From assembly GCA_051653625.1 (NCBI GenBank), contig JBOFWM010000030.1, positions 1-37,029 on the forward strand: 37,029 nucleotides of DNA, in the 5' to 3' direction. Below are positions 24,234 through 33,509 of this stretch, piece after piece. The first letter of the stretch is position 1. Every line of letters starts with the position of its first letter. The notes beneath the pieces were generated by a model. That model searched no databases. It had not been told where the DNA came from and was given only the letters and a program-made list of their open reading frames with translations. The DNA comes from SFDP01 sp051653625 (GTDB lineage: Bacteria > Bacillota > Clostridia > Lachnospirales > Lachnospiraceae). The position numbers were made by a program, and so were the translations under genes.

Positions 24234-25889
24234 TTATGCATGAAAGCAACTTCCACCAACAAATTCTCGAACAATTGAATTATTTGGAAGAAAGTCTGCA
24301 CTAACACCAAGAAAATACCCCAAAAATTTAAGAAGTCTTTTCGCTTCAAAATAACCTGGTTCTCCTTTTGATATTCCAAATAGCAATGGTTCTGCATATA
24401 CTTTTAACACAGCCAATTCATAAATCAACGAAGAATTAAACATAACATCAGCACTCTCTTGATATGGAAAAATATTTTGTTCTTCCCCACGTCTAACAGA
24501 TGGCCACATATCGAGTGTTCTTTGCGCTGTAATTCCTCTTGTTCTTGCATCACGAACCATTCTACGTAATAACCTTCCATCTGTTGTTGGAATTCTATTA
24601 TGCTTATCCACATTTAAACAAGATAATGCACTTATATAAATTTTAAATTTACTTTCATCTGGAAGAGCAAATGACATTTTATCATTTAATGCATGAATTC
24701 CCTCAATCACTAGAATATCATCTTTTCCTAGCTTTTTATAATCTCCCAAATATTCTCTTTCTCCAATTTTAAAATTATAATGAGGCATTTCCACTTCTTT
24801 TCCTTCTAATAAAAGGGACATATCTTGATTAAATTGTTTTGTATCAATTGCCTCTAAACATTCAAAATTTAAATTTCCAAATTCATCAAGAGGGGTGGAA
24901 TCTCTATTAATGAAATAATCATCAACTGCAATAGGATGTGGTTTTAATCCATATGTTTGTAATTGAATCGAAAGTCTATGAGAAAAAGATGTCTTTCCTG
25001 AAGAAGATGGACCAGCAATCATAATAAATTTCACATCTTTTCTAGATGCTATTTCACTTGCAATTTCAGAAATTCTTCTTTCTTGCAATGCTTCTTGTAC
25101 TAAAATAATATCTGAAAATCCACCACTACATATTTTATCATTTAAATCTCCAACCGTACTAATCTCCATTTCTTCTGCCCATTTTGTTGTTGTTGAAAGC
25201 GTTTGAAATAGTTTTTCTTTTGGATTAAATTTATTTAATTCAAATGCAGCATTTCTTTCTGGCAATACAAGCATCATTCCTTGCTCATAAGGAATTAAAT
25301 CAAATTGTTTAATATAAGAAGTATTTGGTAACATATATCCATAATAATAATCAAAGTATCCATCTAATTCATAAATATTTACGTAAGAACTTCTTCTATA
25401 TTTAAATAATTTAAGTTTATCTTCCATTTTCTGTTTTTTGAAAATTTTCATTGCATCATCCATTGTATATGCTTCTTTATGGAAAACAATCTTCTTTTTT
25501 ACTAATTCCAGCATTCTCTTTTTTACAGATTCGATGTCTTTTTCTTTAAGTGAATATTGATTATTTACAGAACAATAACACCCACGTCCAATTACAAACT
25601 CTATCTTAAAATTTCCAAGGACTTCACTTCCTAATACATCGCCTACAGACTTAACCAAAAGCATTAATGCACTTCTTTCATACGTTTTATAACCGATTGT
25701 ATCTGATCGTAAAATAAATGAAATATTACTATTCTCATTCTTTGCCCTTTTATTTAATTCTTTAATTTTTCCATTTTCCACAACTAATACAATATTATGA
25801 TTATTTGCTTCTTGATACGGAGTGATAATTTCCGCAAAAGTGCTACCGTGTGTTACATCAACTGGTGTTCCCTCAATAATAAGTTTCAT
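24234..25889 (-). CDS. Nucleoside (uridine) kinase with ThrRS-like N-terminal domains
   Basis: 551 residues. The C-terminal half is a uridine kinase-like P-loop enzyme: AGPSSSGKTS (292-301), VDDYFINRD (322-330), and VIEGIHALN at about 404-412. The N-terminal half, about 1-230, resembles the TGS and editing-type (SAD) domains of threonyl-tRNA synthetase. A bare uridine kinase has about 210 residues, so this is the long clostridial/Thermotoga form annotated simply as nucleoside kinase. It presumably phosphorylates a nucleoside with ATP; the ThrRS-like part suggests an RNA or nucleotide sensing role (inference). Last gene of the dgt-rpoD operon, 22 bases after Nif3. Confidence 0.9.
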   Translation of the reverse strand: MKLIIEGTPVDVTHGSTFAEIITPYQEANNHNIVLVVENGKIKELNKRAKNENSNISFILRSDTIGYKTYERSALMLLVKSVGDVLGSEVLGNFKIEFVIGRGCYCSVNNQYSLKEKDIESVKKRMLELVKKKIVFHKEAYTMDDAMKIFKKQKMEDKLKLFKYRRSSYVNIYELDGYFDYYYGYMLPNTSYIKQFDLIPYEQGMMLVLPERNAAFELNKFNPKEKLFQTLSTTTKWAEEMEISTVGDLNDKICSGGFSDIILVQEALQERRISEIASEIASRKDVKFIMIAGPSSSGKTSFSHRLSIQLQTYGLKPHPIAVDDYFINRDSTPLDEFGNLNFECLEAIDTKQFNQDMSLLLEGKEVEMPHYNFKIGEREYLGDYKKLGKDDILVIEGIHALNDKMSFALPDESKFKIYISALSCLNVDKHNRIPTTDGRLLRRMVRDARTRGITAQRTLDMWPSVRRGEEQNIFPYQESADVMFNSSLIYELAVLKVYAEPLLFGISKGEPGYFEAKRLLKFLGYFLGVSADFLPNNSIVREFVGGSCFHA

Positions 25890-25911
25890 GCATTTTCCTT
25901 CCTTTACTGTT

Positions 25912-26676
25912 TTAGACTATCCAAAAAGGGGACGCTTCATTACTTTCAATGATACTAATATTTGAAAAGTTCTGTTCTAAATATTGCTTCATATATGCAA
26001 TAAAAACCTGTTCTAATCCAAAATGTCCCGCATCCATAACAACAATTCCTAGATCTATGCCATCTAATCCATCATGATGTCCTACATCTCCTGTAATAAT
26101 AACATCACATCCAATTGTTTTAGCTTGTTTAATATATTCTTTTCCTGATCCTGGAACGATTGCAACTTTTTTTATCGTTGTATAATGTTCTCCATATATT
26201 CGAAGTTCTAAAAGATTAAAACATGCTTTTATTTTATTTGCAAACAACTCTACCGACATTTCATCTACAATACCAACCTTTCCAATACCTGATGTTAGAT
26301 CTAATGGTTTGCTATCTTTTACATGCATTTTTTGACAAACTAAATCCCCCATAATAGAAACGTCAAAATTGGTATGCATTGCAATGCAACAAATATCATG
26401 TTGTATTAATTGAATAATTTTATTTCCAATCATATCCTCTTTTTGAATTTTTTTTATGCCAGAAAAAATAATGGGATGATGTGTGATAATAAGATCTACT
26501 TTTTCACGAATAGCTGTTTCAATAACATCTTGTGTTGCATCAAGTGCAACTAAAATTTTATTTATTTCTTTTTTAGAATCTCCAATTAGTAATCCTACAT
26601 TATCCCAACTTAATGCATGCTCAAAGTTAGCTATGTATTCTAATTTTTCAATAATTTTTTCACATATTATTCCCAT
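25912..26676 (-). CDS. Nif3-like dinuclear metal-binding protein (DUF34)
   Basis: 254 residues, length as in the short form of the family. Metal-ligand motifs: HHP at 66-68, H101 and D105 in HTNFDV, and a C-terminal DAGHFGLEQ. Sometimes annotated GTP cyclohydrolase I type 2, but this activity is not general and the true role is unresolved. The ATG, preceded by GGAG, lies inside the 3' end of trmK (17-base overlap), implying coupled translation. The trmK-Nif3 pairing after rpoD is conserved in Firmicutes. Confidence 0.94.
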   Translation of the reverse strand: MGIICEKIIEKLEYIANFEHALSWDNVGLLIGDSKKEINKILVALDATQDVIETAIREKVDLIITHHPIIFSGIKKIQKEDMIGNKIIQLIQHDICCIAMHTNFDVSIMGDLVCQKMHVKDSKPLDLTSGIGKVGIVDEMSVELFANKIKACFNLLELRIYGEHYTTIKKVAIVPGSGKEYIKQAKTIGCDVIITGDVGHHDGLDGIDLGIVVMDAGHFGLEQVFIAYMKQYLEQNFSNISIIESNEASPFWIV

Positions 26677-27352
26677 AATACTCCAATGCTCTTTGATTCT
26701 TTCTTAGTTGAATTTCCACTTCTGTTAATCTTTTTTCCAAATTACCTTGTTCTTGTAATTTTCCTCTTAAATTTAGAAGTGTTTTTTTCTCTTTTTCTAA
26801 ATATAATTTTAAAATAGGATGTTGATTTTTTAAAAGGTACTCTCCATATTCAAAGAACAATGTATCCTTTTCTACTATGCTACCTTTTTGAACTTTAAAC
26901 ATCATATAAAACTTATGATCTTCTAAAACCATATCTTCTTTAATAATTACAAATCCATTGTTTGCTAAAAACTTTCTAACCTTAGGAATATCTGATTGCG
27001 GTTGCAGTACAAATTCATTTAAGTTTATTACTTTATCCATACTATCTTCTAAAATCTTAATCATAAGATTTCCACCCATGCCTGCAATTACCATAGATTG
27101 AATATTTTTTGTTAATGCACTTAATCCGTCGCTACAAAATAACTCAATTTTATCTTCCGCATTACATAGTTGAATATTTTTTTTTGCACACAATAAAGGA
27201 CCCTCATTTACATCCATTGCTATTACATGATTACAGATTTTTTTTTCAATTAAATAAATAGAAAGGTATCCATGGTCACATCCTACATCTGCAATAACAT
27301 CATTTGATGACAACAAATTGGCAACTGCTTGCAATCTTTTTGATAAATTCAT
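26660..27352 (-). CDS. trmK: tRNA (adenine(22)-N1)-methyltransferase
   Basis: 230 residues. Methylates N1 of A22 in the D-arm/variable region of certain tRNAs using S-adenosylmethionine. The Rossmann SAM-binding motif DVGCDHGYLSIYL is at 22-34, and VIAGMGGNLMIKIL is near 109-122; the C-terminal coiled-coil (about 177-222) is also typical of TrmK. The ribosome binding site is weak (GAAACGAG), unlike its neighbours, and the start lies 18 bases after the rpoD stop, so it may rely on reinitiation. Overlaps the Nif3 gene. Confidence 0.95.
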   Translation of the reverse strand: MNLSKRLQAVANLLSSNDVIADVGCDHGYLSIYLIEKKICNHVIAMDVNEGPLLCAKKNIQLCNAEDKIELFCSDGLSALTKNIQSMVIAGMGGNLMIKILEDSMDKVINLNEFVLQPQSDIPKVRKFLANNGFVIIKEDMVLEDHKFYMMFKVQKGSIVEKDTLFFEYGEYLLKNQHPILKLYLEKEKKTLLNLRGKLQEQGNLEKRLTEVEIQLRKNQRALEYYGNNM

Positions 27353-27370
27353 ATTTTGCTCGTTTCTTAA

Positions 27371-28486
27371 TTAATCTAAATAATCTTTTAATTTTCTACT
27401 TCTACTTGGATGACGTAACTTACGAAGAGCTTTTGCTTCAATTTGACGAATTCTCTCTCTTGTTACATTAAATTCTCGTCCAACTTCTTCTAATGTTCTT
27501 GCTCTTCCATCATCTAGTCCAAAACGTAATCTTAATACTTTTTGTTCTCTTTCTGTTAATGTTCCTAAAACTTCTACTAATTGTTCTTTTAACAATGTAA
27601 ATGCCGCTGCATCTGCTGGAACTGGAACATTATCATCTTGAATAAAATCGCCTAAATGACTATCTTCTTCTTCTCCAATTGGTGTTTCGAGAGAAACTGG
27701 CTCTTGAGAAATTTTTAAAATTTCTCTAACTCTCTCTTCTGGAATTCCCATTTCTGCCGCAATTTCTTCTGGCAATGGCTCACGTCCTAATTCTTGTAAT
27801 AATTGTCTACTTACTCGAATTAATTTATTAATAGTTTCTACCATATGAACTGGAATACGAATCGTTCTTGCTTGATCTGCAATTGCTCTAGTAATGGCTT
27901 GTCTAATCCACCAAGTTGCATACGTAGAAAATTTATATCCTTTTCTGTAATCAAATTTTTCTACCGCTTTAATAAGTCCAAGATTTCCTTCTTGAATTAA
28001 ATCTAAAAACAACATTCCCCTACCAACATAACGTTTTGCAATACTAACAACTAATCTTAAATTTGCTTCTGCTAATCGTTTTTTTGCTTCTTCATCTCCT
28101 TCTTCCATTTTTTGTGCCAAATCAATTTCTTCTTCTGCACTTAATAATGGAACTTTTCCAATTTCCTTCAAATACATACGAACAGGATCTTCAATACTAA
28201 TACCATCAGGAACAGATAAATCAATAGATTCAACATCTACTTCATCTTCTTCTGTTAAAATTATTTCATCTTCTTCTACAAGATCGTCTTCATCTTGGAT
28301 ACGAAGTACGTCCACTCCACTAATTTCTAACGCCTCAATAATTTTTTCAACTTGTTCTTGTTCTAATGACAATTCTTTAAAATGTTCTTGTATTTCCGGA
28401 TACTCTAATACATTCTTTTTCTTTTTTGATAGTATTAAAATCTCCTTAACCTTCTCTTCAATCTTTAGTTGTAACATTTCGTCCAT
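27371..28486 (-). CDS. rpoD: Primary sigma factor RpoD (sigma-A)
   Basis: 371 residues. Housekeeping sigma factor for promoter recognition. Region 1.2 begins around residue 100 (DPVRMYLKEIG), region 2 carries RLVVSIAKRYVGRGMLFLDL and YKFSTYATWWIRQAITRAI (the -10 recognition helix), and region 4.2 ends with VTRERIRQIEAKALRKLRHP (-35 recognition). The acidic N-terminal segment before region 1.2 (EDDLVEEDEIILTEEDEVD) is typical of clostridial RpoD. I prefer the ATG at 28486 (MDEML) to the ATG four codons earlier, which abuts GGAAGG without spacing. It sits in the classic macromolecular-synthesis order after dnaG. Confidence 0.98.
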   Translation of the reverse strand: MDEMLQLKIEEKVKEILILSKKKKNVLEYPEIQEHFKELSLEQEQVEKIIEALEISGVDVLRIQDEDDLVEEDEIILTEEDEVDVESIDLSVPDGISIEDPVRMYLKEIGKVPLLSAEEEIDLAQKMEEGDEEAKKRLAEANLRLVVSIAKRYVGRGMLFLDLIQEGNLGLIKAVEKFDYRKGYKFSTYATWWIRQAITRAIADQARTIRIPVHMVETINKLIRVSRQLLQELGREPLPEEIAAEMGIPEERVREILKISQEPVSLETPIGEEEDSHLGDFIQDDNVPVPADAAAFTLLKEQLVEVLGTLTEREQKVLRLRFGLDDGRARTLEEVGREFNVTRERIRQIEAKALRKLRHPSRSRKLKDYLD

Positions 28487-28533
28487 TTCGTATTCCATCC
28501 TTCCGTTCTTTTACTATCTTATTCTAAGTGTTA

Positions 28534-30309
28534 TCATTCCTCTAGGGAAATATGCGTTTTTTCTAATTCTTCTAACGCCTTCTTACCTGCTATTACTTGA
28601 TTAAGTGCCAAAACATCATTCCCTAATCTCTTTGAATAATACTCATAACTATTTCGTTTAACAGTAAGGAGTATATCATGAAATGCTTTTTCTTTTTCTG
28701 CATGTGTTGGTAGTTCCTCCATTTTTGTATTAAATAAAGCTGCTACTTCTTGTTGTTTTTCTTCTTCATCAAACATATTAATAATAGATGCTGGATGAAA
28801 TTCCTCATTTGAAAAACCATCAAATAATCTTTGTGCAACTTGTTTATATAAGTCTGTTGTAAAGTCTTCAACAGAGATATACCTTTGTATTTTAGGGTAA
28901 AGAGATGGTTCTTCTGATAACCAAGTTATCAACGATCTTTGTGCTTTTTTTATATTTTCTTCTACTGTATTCTTTTTTTGTATTCCTGATTTCGGACGCT
29001 GTATCGGCTTTGCAAGTCCTGTTTGAGAAGCAAATGAAAACACTAATTTTTTTAGTTGTTCATAGCCTAACTCGTATTCACTTGAAACAGCACGAATATA
29101 ATTTTCTCTTTCCATCTCCTCTTCAATATTACATAGTTTCTTCGCTATTTCACGATGAAATTTTGTTTTGCTTTCAGGATCTTTTAAATCGTATTCTTTT
29201 TGAATACAATCTAATTCAAAGAAAAAACTATTTCTTGCCACTTTCATACGTTCTTTAAATTCTTCAATCCCAAGATTCTTAATAAATTCATCTGGATCTT
29301 TATATGGAAGAAGAGAAATTACTTTCACTGTTATTTCCATCTCTTTTAAAATTTGTATTGCTCTTATTGCAGCTTTTACACCAGCATTATCACTATCATA
29401 TGCTAAGTATACAAGGTTTGTATATCGTCTAAGTAAATTTGCTTGTCCTGGTGTAAATGCTGTTCCAAGAGATGCAATTGCCTGTGTAAATCCTGCTTGA
29501 TGCATTGCAATTACATCCATATATCCTTCGCATAAAATAATATTGTCTTCTCTTGAACTACGCGCAAAATTTAATCCATATAAATTCCTACTTTTATCAA
29601 AAATCATTGTTTCTTTTGAATTTAAATATTTTGGTTCACCCTCACCCATAACACGACCACCAAAACCAATGACTTTATTATTAATATCTTGAATAGGGAA
29701 CATCACACGATTCCAAAATTTATCATGAATACCACTTCTTTCATCATTTCCAGCAAGACCTGCATCTATCATCTCATGATCTTTATAGCCTTTACTTTTC
29801 AAATAATTTGTTAATTCATTTCTTGTTTTTTTTGCAAAGCCCAAGCCAAATTTTTTCATAATCTCTTCGCTAAGCTCACGCCCCTTAAAATAATCATATC
29901 CAATTTTTCCAACTTCACTTCTTAATTGAAAATAATAATACTTTGCTGCTTCTTTATTAACTTCTAAAAGCCTTGTTCGTTCATTAATTTTTGATTTTTG
30001 TTCTGCTGTAAATTCCACTTCAGGTAATGATATATTTACACGTTGTGCTAACATTTTTACAGCTTCTTGAAATGTATAGTTCTCATATTTCATAACAAAA
30101 CTTATTACATTACCACCTGCATTACATCCAAAACAATAATACATTTGCTTTTGCCTTGAAACAGAAAAGGAAGGAGATTTTTCATTATGAAAAGGACATA
30201 GTCCGAAGTAACTGCCACCTTTTTTTTGGATTTTAACATATCCAGAAACGACATCTACTATATCATTTTTTGAACGCACTTCTTCTATAATTTCTTCTGA
30301 ATAAAACAT
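28534..30309 (-). CDS. dnaG: DNA primase
   Basis: 591 residues. Makes RNA primers at the replication fork. N-terminal CHC2 zinc-binding domain with C38, H41, C59 and C62 (CPFH...CFGC); the TOPRIM catalytic domain has LCEGYMDVIAMHQAG and YLAYDSDNAGVKAA (the E and DxD metal ligands); the C-terminal part (about 440-591) is the helicase-binding region. The start MFYSEEIIEEVRSKNDIVDVV is the usual one. dgt precedes by 18 bases and rpoD follows after about 45 bases. Confidence 0.98.
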   Translation of the reverse strand: MFYSEEIIEEVRSKNDIVDVVSGYVKIQKKGGSYFGLCPFHNEKSPSFSVSRQKQMYYCFGCNAGGNVISFVMKYENYTFQEAVKMLAQRVNISLPEVEFTAEQKSKINERTRLLEVNKEAAKYYYFQLRSEVGKIGYDYFKGRELSEEIMKKFGLGFAKKTRNELTNYLKSKGYKDHEMIDAGLAGNDERSGIHDKFWNRVMFPIQDINNKVIGFGGRVMGEGEPKYLNSKETMIFDKSRNLYGLNFARSSREDNIILCEGYMDVIAMHQAGFTQAIASLGTAFTPGQANLLRRYTNLVYLAYDSDNAGVKAAIRAIQILKEMEITVKVISLLPYKDPDEFIKNLGIEEFKERMKVARNSFFFELDCIQKEYDLKDPESKTKFHREIAKKLCNIEEEMERENYIRAVSSEYELGYEQLKKLVFSFASQTGLAKPIQRPKSGIQKKNTVEENIKKAQRSLITWLSEEPSLYPKIQRYISVEDFTTDLYKQVAQRLFDGFSNEEFHPASIINMFDEEEKQQEVAALFNTKMEELPTHAEKEKAFHDILLTVKRNSYEYYSKRLGNDVLALNQVIAGKKALEELEKTHISLEE

Positions 30310-30327
30310 ACTATAGCTTTCCCACCT

Positions 30328-31332
30328 TTATCCTTGCCAAAATTTTGGAATATAAATTTCTTCATACTGTGCAATTGCAAATCGATCGCTCATCGCCCCA
30401 ATATAATCACACACTACGCGTTCTTTTTCCACTCCATTCTCTATCATACGGATAAATTCTTTTGGCATTTCTTCTATATACTTGTTATAATGAATATATA
30501 ACGTTTCGATTAAAGCCTCCGCTTTTTTTTCTTCTTTTTTAGGCTCATTATTTTGATATACGTTATCAAACATAAACTTCCTTAATTGGAACATGCCTTT
30601 TTCAATTTCCTTTGACATTAGAATATCATTTTTATTGTAACTTTCTGTTACAATATCATGAATAAAACGATCCAATCGCTCTCCTGTAGTATTCCCAACC
30701 GTTTCACGAATAGATTTTGGTACATCTTCTTCTGTTAAAATCCCTGCTCGAATGGCATCATCCATATCATGATGTATATATGCAATCTTATCAGACAAAC
30801 GAACAATTTTTCCTTCCAATGTTTTTGGACAACATGTTGTTTGATGATTCAAAATACCATCTCTTACCTCGAATGTTAAATTTAATCCTATTCCACCCTT
30901 TTCAATAATATCTACAATACGTACACTCTGTTCGCTATGTTCAAAACCAACTGGCGAAATACGATTTAATACTCGCTCTCCTGCATGACCAAATGGTGTG
31001 TGTCCTAAATCATGTCCTAGAGCAATAGCTTCCACTAAATCTTCATTTAGCCGAAGTGCTTTTGCAATCGTTCGGGCATTTTGTGAGACCTCTAACGTAT
31101 GGGTCAATCTAGTTCTGTAATGATCTCCTTCTGGAGATAAAAAAACTTGCGTTTTATCTTTTAATCTTCGAAAAGATTTACTATGCAGAATTCGATCTCT
31201 ATCTCTTTGAAAAACGGGACGAATATCACACGGTTCCTCTTGATTTTTTCTCCCTTTCGAATTCATGCTAAGGGTTGCATAGGGACTTAAATATTTTTTT
31301 TCTCCTTGCTCTAGCATTTCTCTTATAGTCAT
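30328..31332 (-). CDS. dgt: dGTP triphosphohydrolase-like HD protein
   Basis: 334 residues. Hydrolyses deoxynucleoside triphosphates (classically dGTP) to nucleoside and triphosphate, helping to set dNTP pools. HD-domain ligands: H78 in RLTHTLEVSQ and H107-D108 in GHDLGHTPFGHAGE, followed by a third segment with VRLSDKIAYIHHDMDDA near 182-198. The N-terminal RRLKDKTQVF matches the dGTPase-like family of Firmicutes. AAAGGAG precedes the ATG. First gene of the dgt-dnaG-rpoD-trmK-Nif3-nucleoside kinase string; it follows lrgB by 80 bases without a clear terminator between them, so read-through from the lrgAB operon is possible. Confidence 0.95.
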   Translation of the reverse strand: MTIREMLEQGEKKYLSPYATLSMNSKGRKNQEEPCDIRPVFQRDRDRILHSKSFRRLKDKTQVFLSPEGDHYRTRLTHTLEVSQNARTIAKALRLNEDLVEAIALGHDLGHTPFGHAGERVLNRISPVGFEHSEQSVRIVDIIEKGGIGLNLTFEVRDGILNHQTTCCPKTLEGKIVRLSDKIAYIHHDMDDAIRAGILTEEDVPKSIRETVGNTTGERLDRFIHDIVTESYNKNDILMSKEIEKGMFQLRKFMFDNVYQNNEPKKEEKKAEALIETLYIHYNKYIEEMPKEFIRMIENGVEKERVVCDYIGAMSDRFAIAQYEEIYIPKFWQG

Positions 31333-31412
31333 GAATTTTCTCCTTTTATGTAAGGTTAAAATTTACATTCACTTATAATATTACATGCCGCTTTTTGTTT
31401 TCCTTTATTTTT

Positions 31413-32111
31413 TTATAAATACTTAGCAATTATGGGAACAATAATTACGGTTAATACTCCTGTTACAACAATTGATAACGATCCCATTGCTGCTTGGATC
31501 TCACCTAATTCAATTGCTCTTGAAGTACCAATCGCATGAGATGCGCTTCCTAATGCAATCCCTTGTGCAATAGGTTCTTTTATTCGAAATAATTTTATGA
31601 GTACTGGACCAAATACAGATCCTGAAATACCTGCAATTGTAATTCCTATTACAGTAATTGAAGAGATTCCACCTATTACTTTTGTAATATCAAGCGCAAT
31701 TGCAGTTGTTACACTTTTAGATAATAACGATAAAATAAGAAAGGTCTCTTCTCTTGCAAATGTCATAAGTCCAATAATAGTTAAAGCATGTGCAATACAT
31801 CCAATTACAATACTAATAACAATAGCATATACATTATCTTTTAAAATTTGCCACTGTTTGTAAAGTGGAATTGCCAAACAAACGGTTGCTGGTGTCAAAA
31901 AATAAGTAAGAATTTTTGCACTATTTTGATATGTATCATAGGAAATATCTGTAATATTTAAAATGATTATGATAATTATAATAGAGAGTAACAACGGATT
32001 TAAAATTGGATTTTTCCACTTTTTTTGTATCATACTACATCCTAAGAATATAAGCATTGTTAATACTACTCCAAAATATGTAGATTCATTTGCTAGTATA
32101 TTAAAATTCAT
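31413..32111 (-). CDS. lrgB: LrgB/CidB family membrane protein
   Basis: 232 residues with about seven to eight membrane helices. The C-terminal half contains SVTTAIALDITKVIGGISSIT (about 133-153) and GSASHAIGTSRAIELGE (about 188-204), the hallmark loops of LrgB. LrgAB/CidAB have been described as holin-like regulators of murein hydrolases and, more recently, as pyruvate or other carboxylate transporters (literature). Overlaps lrgA by 11 bases, so the two are translated together. Third gene after the hydrolase and lrgA. Confidence 0.93.
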   Translation of the reverse strand: MNFNILANESTYFGVVLTMLIFLGCSMIQKKWKNPILNPLLLSIIIIIIILNITDISYDTYQNSAKILTYFLTPATVCLAIPLYKQWQILKDNVYAIVISIVIGCIAHALTIIGLMTFAREETFLILSLLSKSVTTAIALDITKVIGGISSITVIGITIAGISGSVFGPVLIKLFRIKEPIAQGIALGSASHAIGTSRAIELGEIQAAMGSLSIVVTGVLTVIIVPIIAKYL

Positions 32112-32475
32112 CCTCTGACCCTTTCCTTTTTCCTATCTTTCTAATGATAAATTGTGCCACTCTTCCTGTGATAAAAAAAACAATCACAAAGGAAAGAAAA
32201 CCAATTACAAAAATAGAAATCAAACTGCCTTTTATTGTTGGTAAAGTATCTTTTAATGCTACCGATGGCTCAATAAAAAAAATAGGCATTATCAGTAATA
32301 AAAAAGTTGCTGTTTCTTCCACATCCTTCAATTTTACGATTTTTAAATGCAACAAAAGAAGAAGAAGTACTAAGCCATAGATACTTGCCGGTATTGACAA
32401 AGGCAATATGATTGCTAATAATTCTCCTATAAAACTGATTCCTAAAATAATAAATAATTGTTTTAAATATTTCAT
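32101..32475 (-). CDS. lrgA: LrgA/CidA family membrane protein
   Basis: 124 residues with four membrane helices (about 5-23, 27-46, 57-76 and 86-108) and a charged tail (KIGKRKGSEDEF). The LSIPASIYGLVLLLLLL segment (26-42) is the CidA/LrgA signature. The start overlaps the stop of the hydrolase gene by four bases (ATGA), and the stop overlaps lrgB by 11. This tight spacing indicates a single translationally coupled unit of hydrolase, LrgA and LrgB. Confidence 0.92.
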   Translation of the reverse strand: MKYLKQLFIILGISFIGELLAIILPLSIPASIYGLVLLLLLLHLKIVKLKDVEETATFLLLIMPIFFIEPSVALKDTLPTIKGSLISIFVIGFLSFVIVFFITGRVAQFIIRKIGKRKGSEDEF

Positions 32476-33368
32476 TTACAAACCTCATATATAAATTCTG
32501 CAATTTTTACTATTGCTTCATTCGCATCTTTAAATGGTGACATTTGAAATACATGCCACATTCCTTCAAAAATATCTAATTTAACAAATGTATTTGCTTT
32601 TACCATTTGCTTGTGTAACATAGTGGAATCACTCAATAATATTTCATGATCTCCCACTTGAATATATGTTGGTGGAAATCCGTTAAAATTACCATATATC
32701 GGTGAAATAAATGGATTTAATAGTTCTTGATTTTGCGCATAATTTTCTATCATCTGTACCAAATACTCTTTATTTAAGATAGGATCTATACTTTCCCTAC
32801 TACTATGAGATTTTCCTTTTAGCAATAAGTCTGTCCATGGTGACATTAATACCAATGCTCTTGGCAACAATCTTTTTTGTTTTTTTAATTGATGTGTAAG
32901 ACAAAGCGCTAAATTTCCTCCTGCAGAATCTCCTGCCACAATTATATTTTTTGCACCATATCCTATATGCATTAAATAGTCCCAAACTTCCATTCCATCT
33001 TCTAAAGCAGCCGGATATGGGTGTTCTGGTGCTAATCTATAATTAAAACATAATACATCCATTGAGGTATACATTGCTAGTTTCGTTGTAATTGTTCTTG
33101 CATAATTACTACTACCTGTAGAATATCCACCACCATGACAATACAAAATTACATAATTTTGCATATGAGTACGATCAACGCAAACCCACTCAGCATTTAT
33201 ATTCTCAATTTCTATTTGAGTAATTTTTATTTCTTTTTTATTGGACAACATATTTCCTATATTTGCTTGAACATGTCTTTGTTTTTCCACATCATTATTC
33301 TCCACTGTGGAATGAACTTTTTTTATCAGTTGCAACATATTTTGACTTATTTTTTCTTTTTTGCTCAT
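32472..33368 (-). CDS. Alpha/beta hydrolase, hormone-sensitive lipase (HSL) family
   Basis: 298 residues from ATG 33368 with AGAAAGG seven bases upstream; a TTG seven codons earlier is possible. The oxyanion motif HGGG is at 78-81, the nucleophile elbow GDSAGG at 146-151 (S148), and D247 and H272 complete the triad. This is the bacterial HSL/family IV esterase arrangement, acting on short- to medium-chain acyl esters or deacetylating small molecules. No signal peptide, so intracellular. Four-base overlap with lrgA. Its promoter overlaps that of the divergent acyltransferase gene, which suggests opposing or joint acyl-ester metabolism (inference). Confidence 0.94.
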   Translation of the reverse strand: MSKKEKISQNMLQLIKKVHSTVENNDVEKQRHVQANIGNMLSNKKEIKITQIEIENINAEWVCVDRTHMQNYVILYCHGGGYSTGSSNYARTITTKLAMYTSMDVLCFNYRLAPEHPYPAALEDGMEVWDYLMHIGYGAKNIIVAGDSAGGNLALCLTHQLKKQKRLLPRALVLMSPWTDLLLKGKSHSSRESIDPILNKEYLVQMIENYAQNQELLNPFISPIYGNFNGFPPTYIQVGDHEILLSDSTMLHKQMVKANTFVKLDIFEGMWHVFQMSPFKDANEAIVKIAEFIYEVCK

Positions 33369-33416
33369 TGTTATACCTTTCTTTTTCAAAATATTTCCAT
33401 TTGCATCTAGTATGTT

Positions 33417-33445
33417 ATTGTATCATAGTTGCTTTTTAACGTAAA
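33417..33445 (-). promoter_or_regulatory. Predicted promoter of the hydrolase-lrgAB operon
   Basis: On the minus strand, TTTACG (33440-33445), 17 bp spacer, TACAAT (33417-33422). Confidence 0.58.
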
Positions 33446-33456
33446 GATGCTATACT
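33429..33456 (+). promoter_or_regulatory. Predicted promoter of the acyltransferase-DUF6320 operon
   Basis: TTGCTT (33429-33434), 16 bp spacer, TATACT (33451-33456). Interleaved with the opposite promoter, so RNA polymerase or a regulator at one site would affect both. Confidence 0.58.
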
Positions 33457-33509
33457 TAATGATATTATGATTAATTATGCAAGGAATTATTTAAGATAGG
33501 AGATTACTT

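Noticed and set aside
23979..24278. 99-codon plus-strand ORF across the RNase P RNA
   Set aside because: The region is explained by the conserved rnpB RNA on the minus strand; the ORF contains antisense of its core helices.
28905..29258. 117-codon plus-strand ORF antisense to dnaG
   Set aside because: Embedded in dnaG with no start signals; leucine/phenylalanine-rich because it is antisense to charged codons.
31333..31412. Possible terminator between lrgB and dgt
   Set aside because: Only a five-pair hairpin (TGTAA/TTACA) without a T run is present, so I do not call it.
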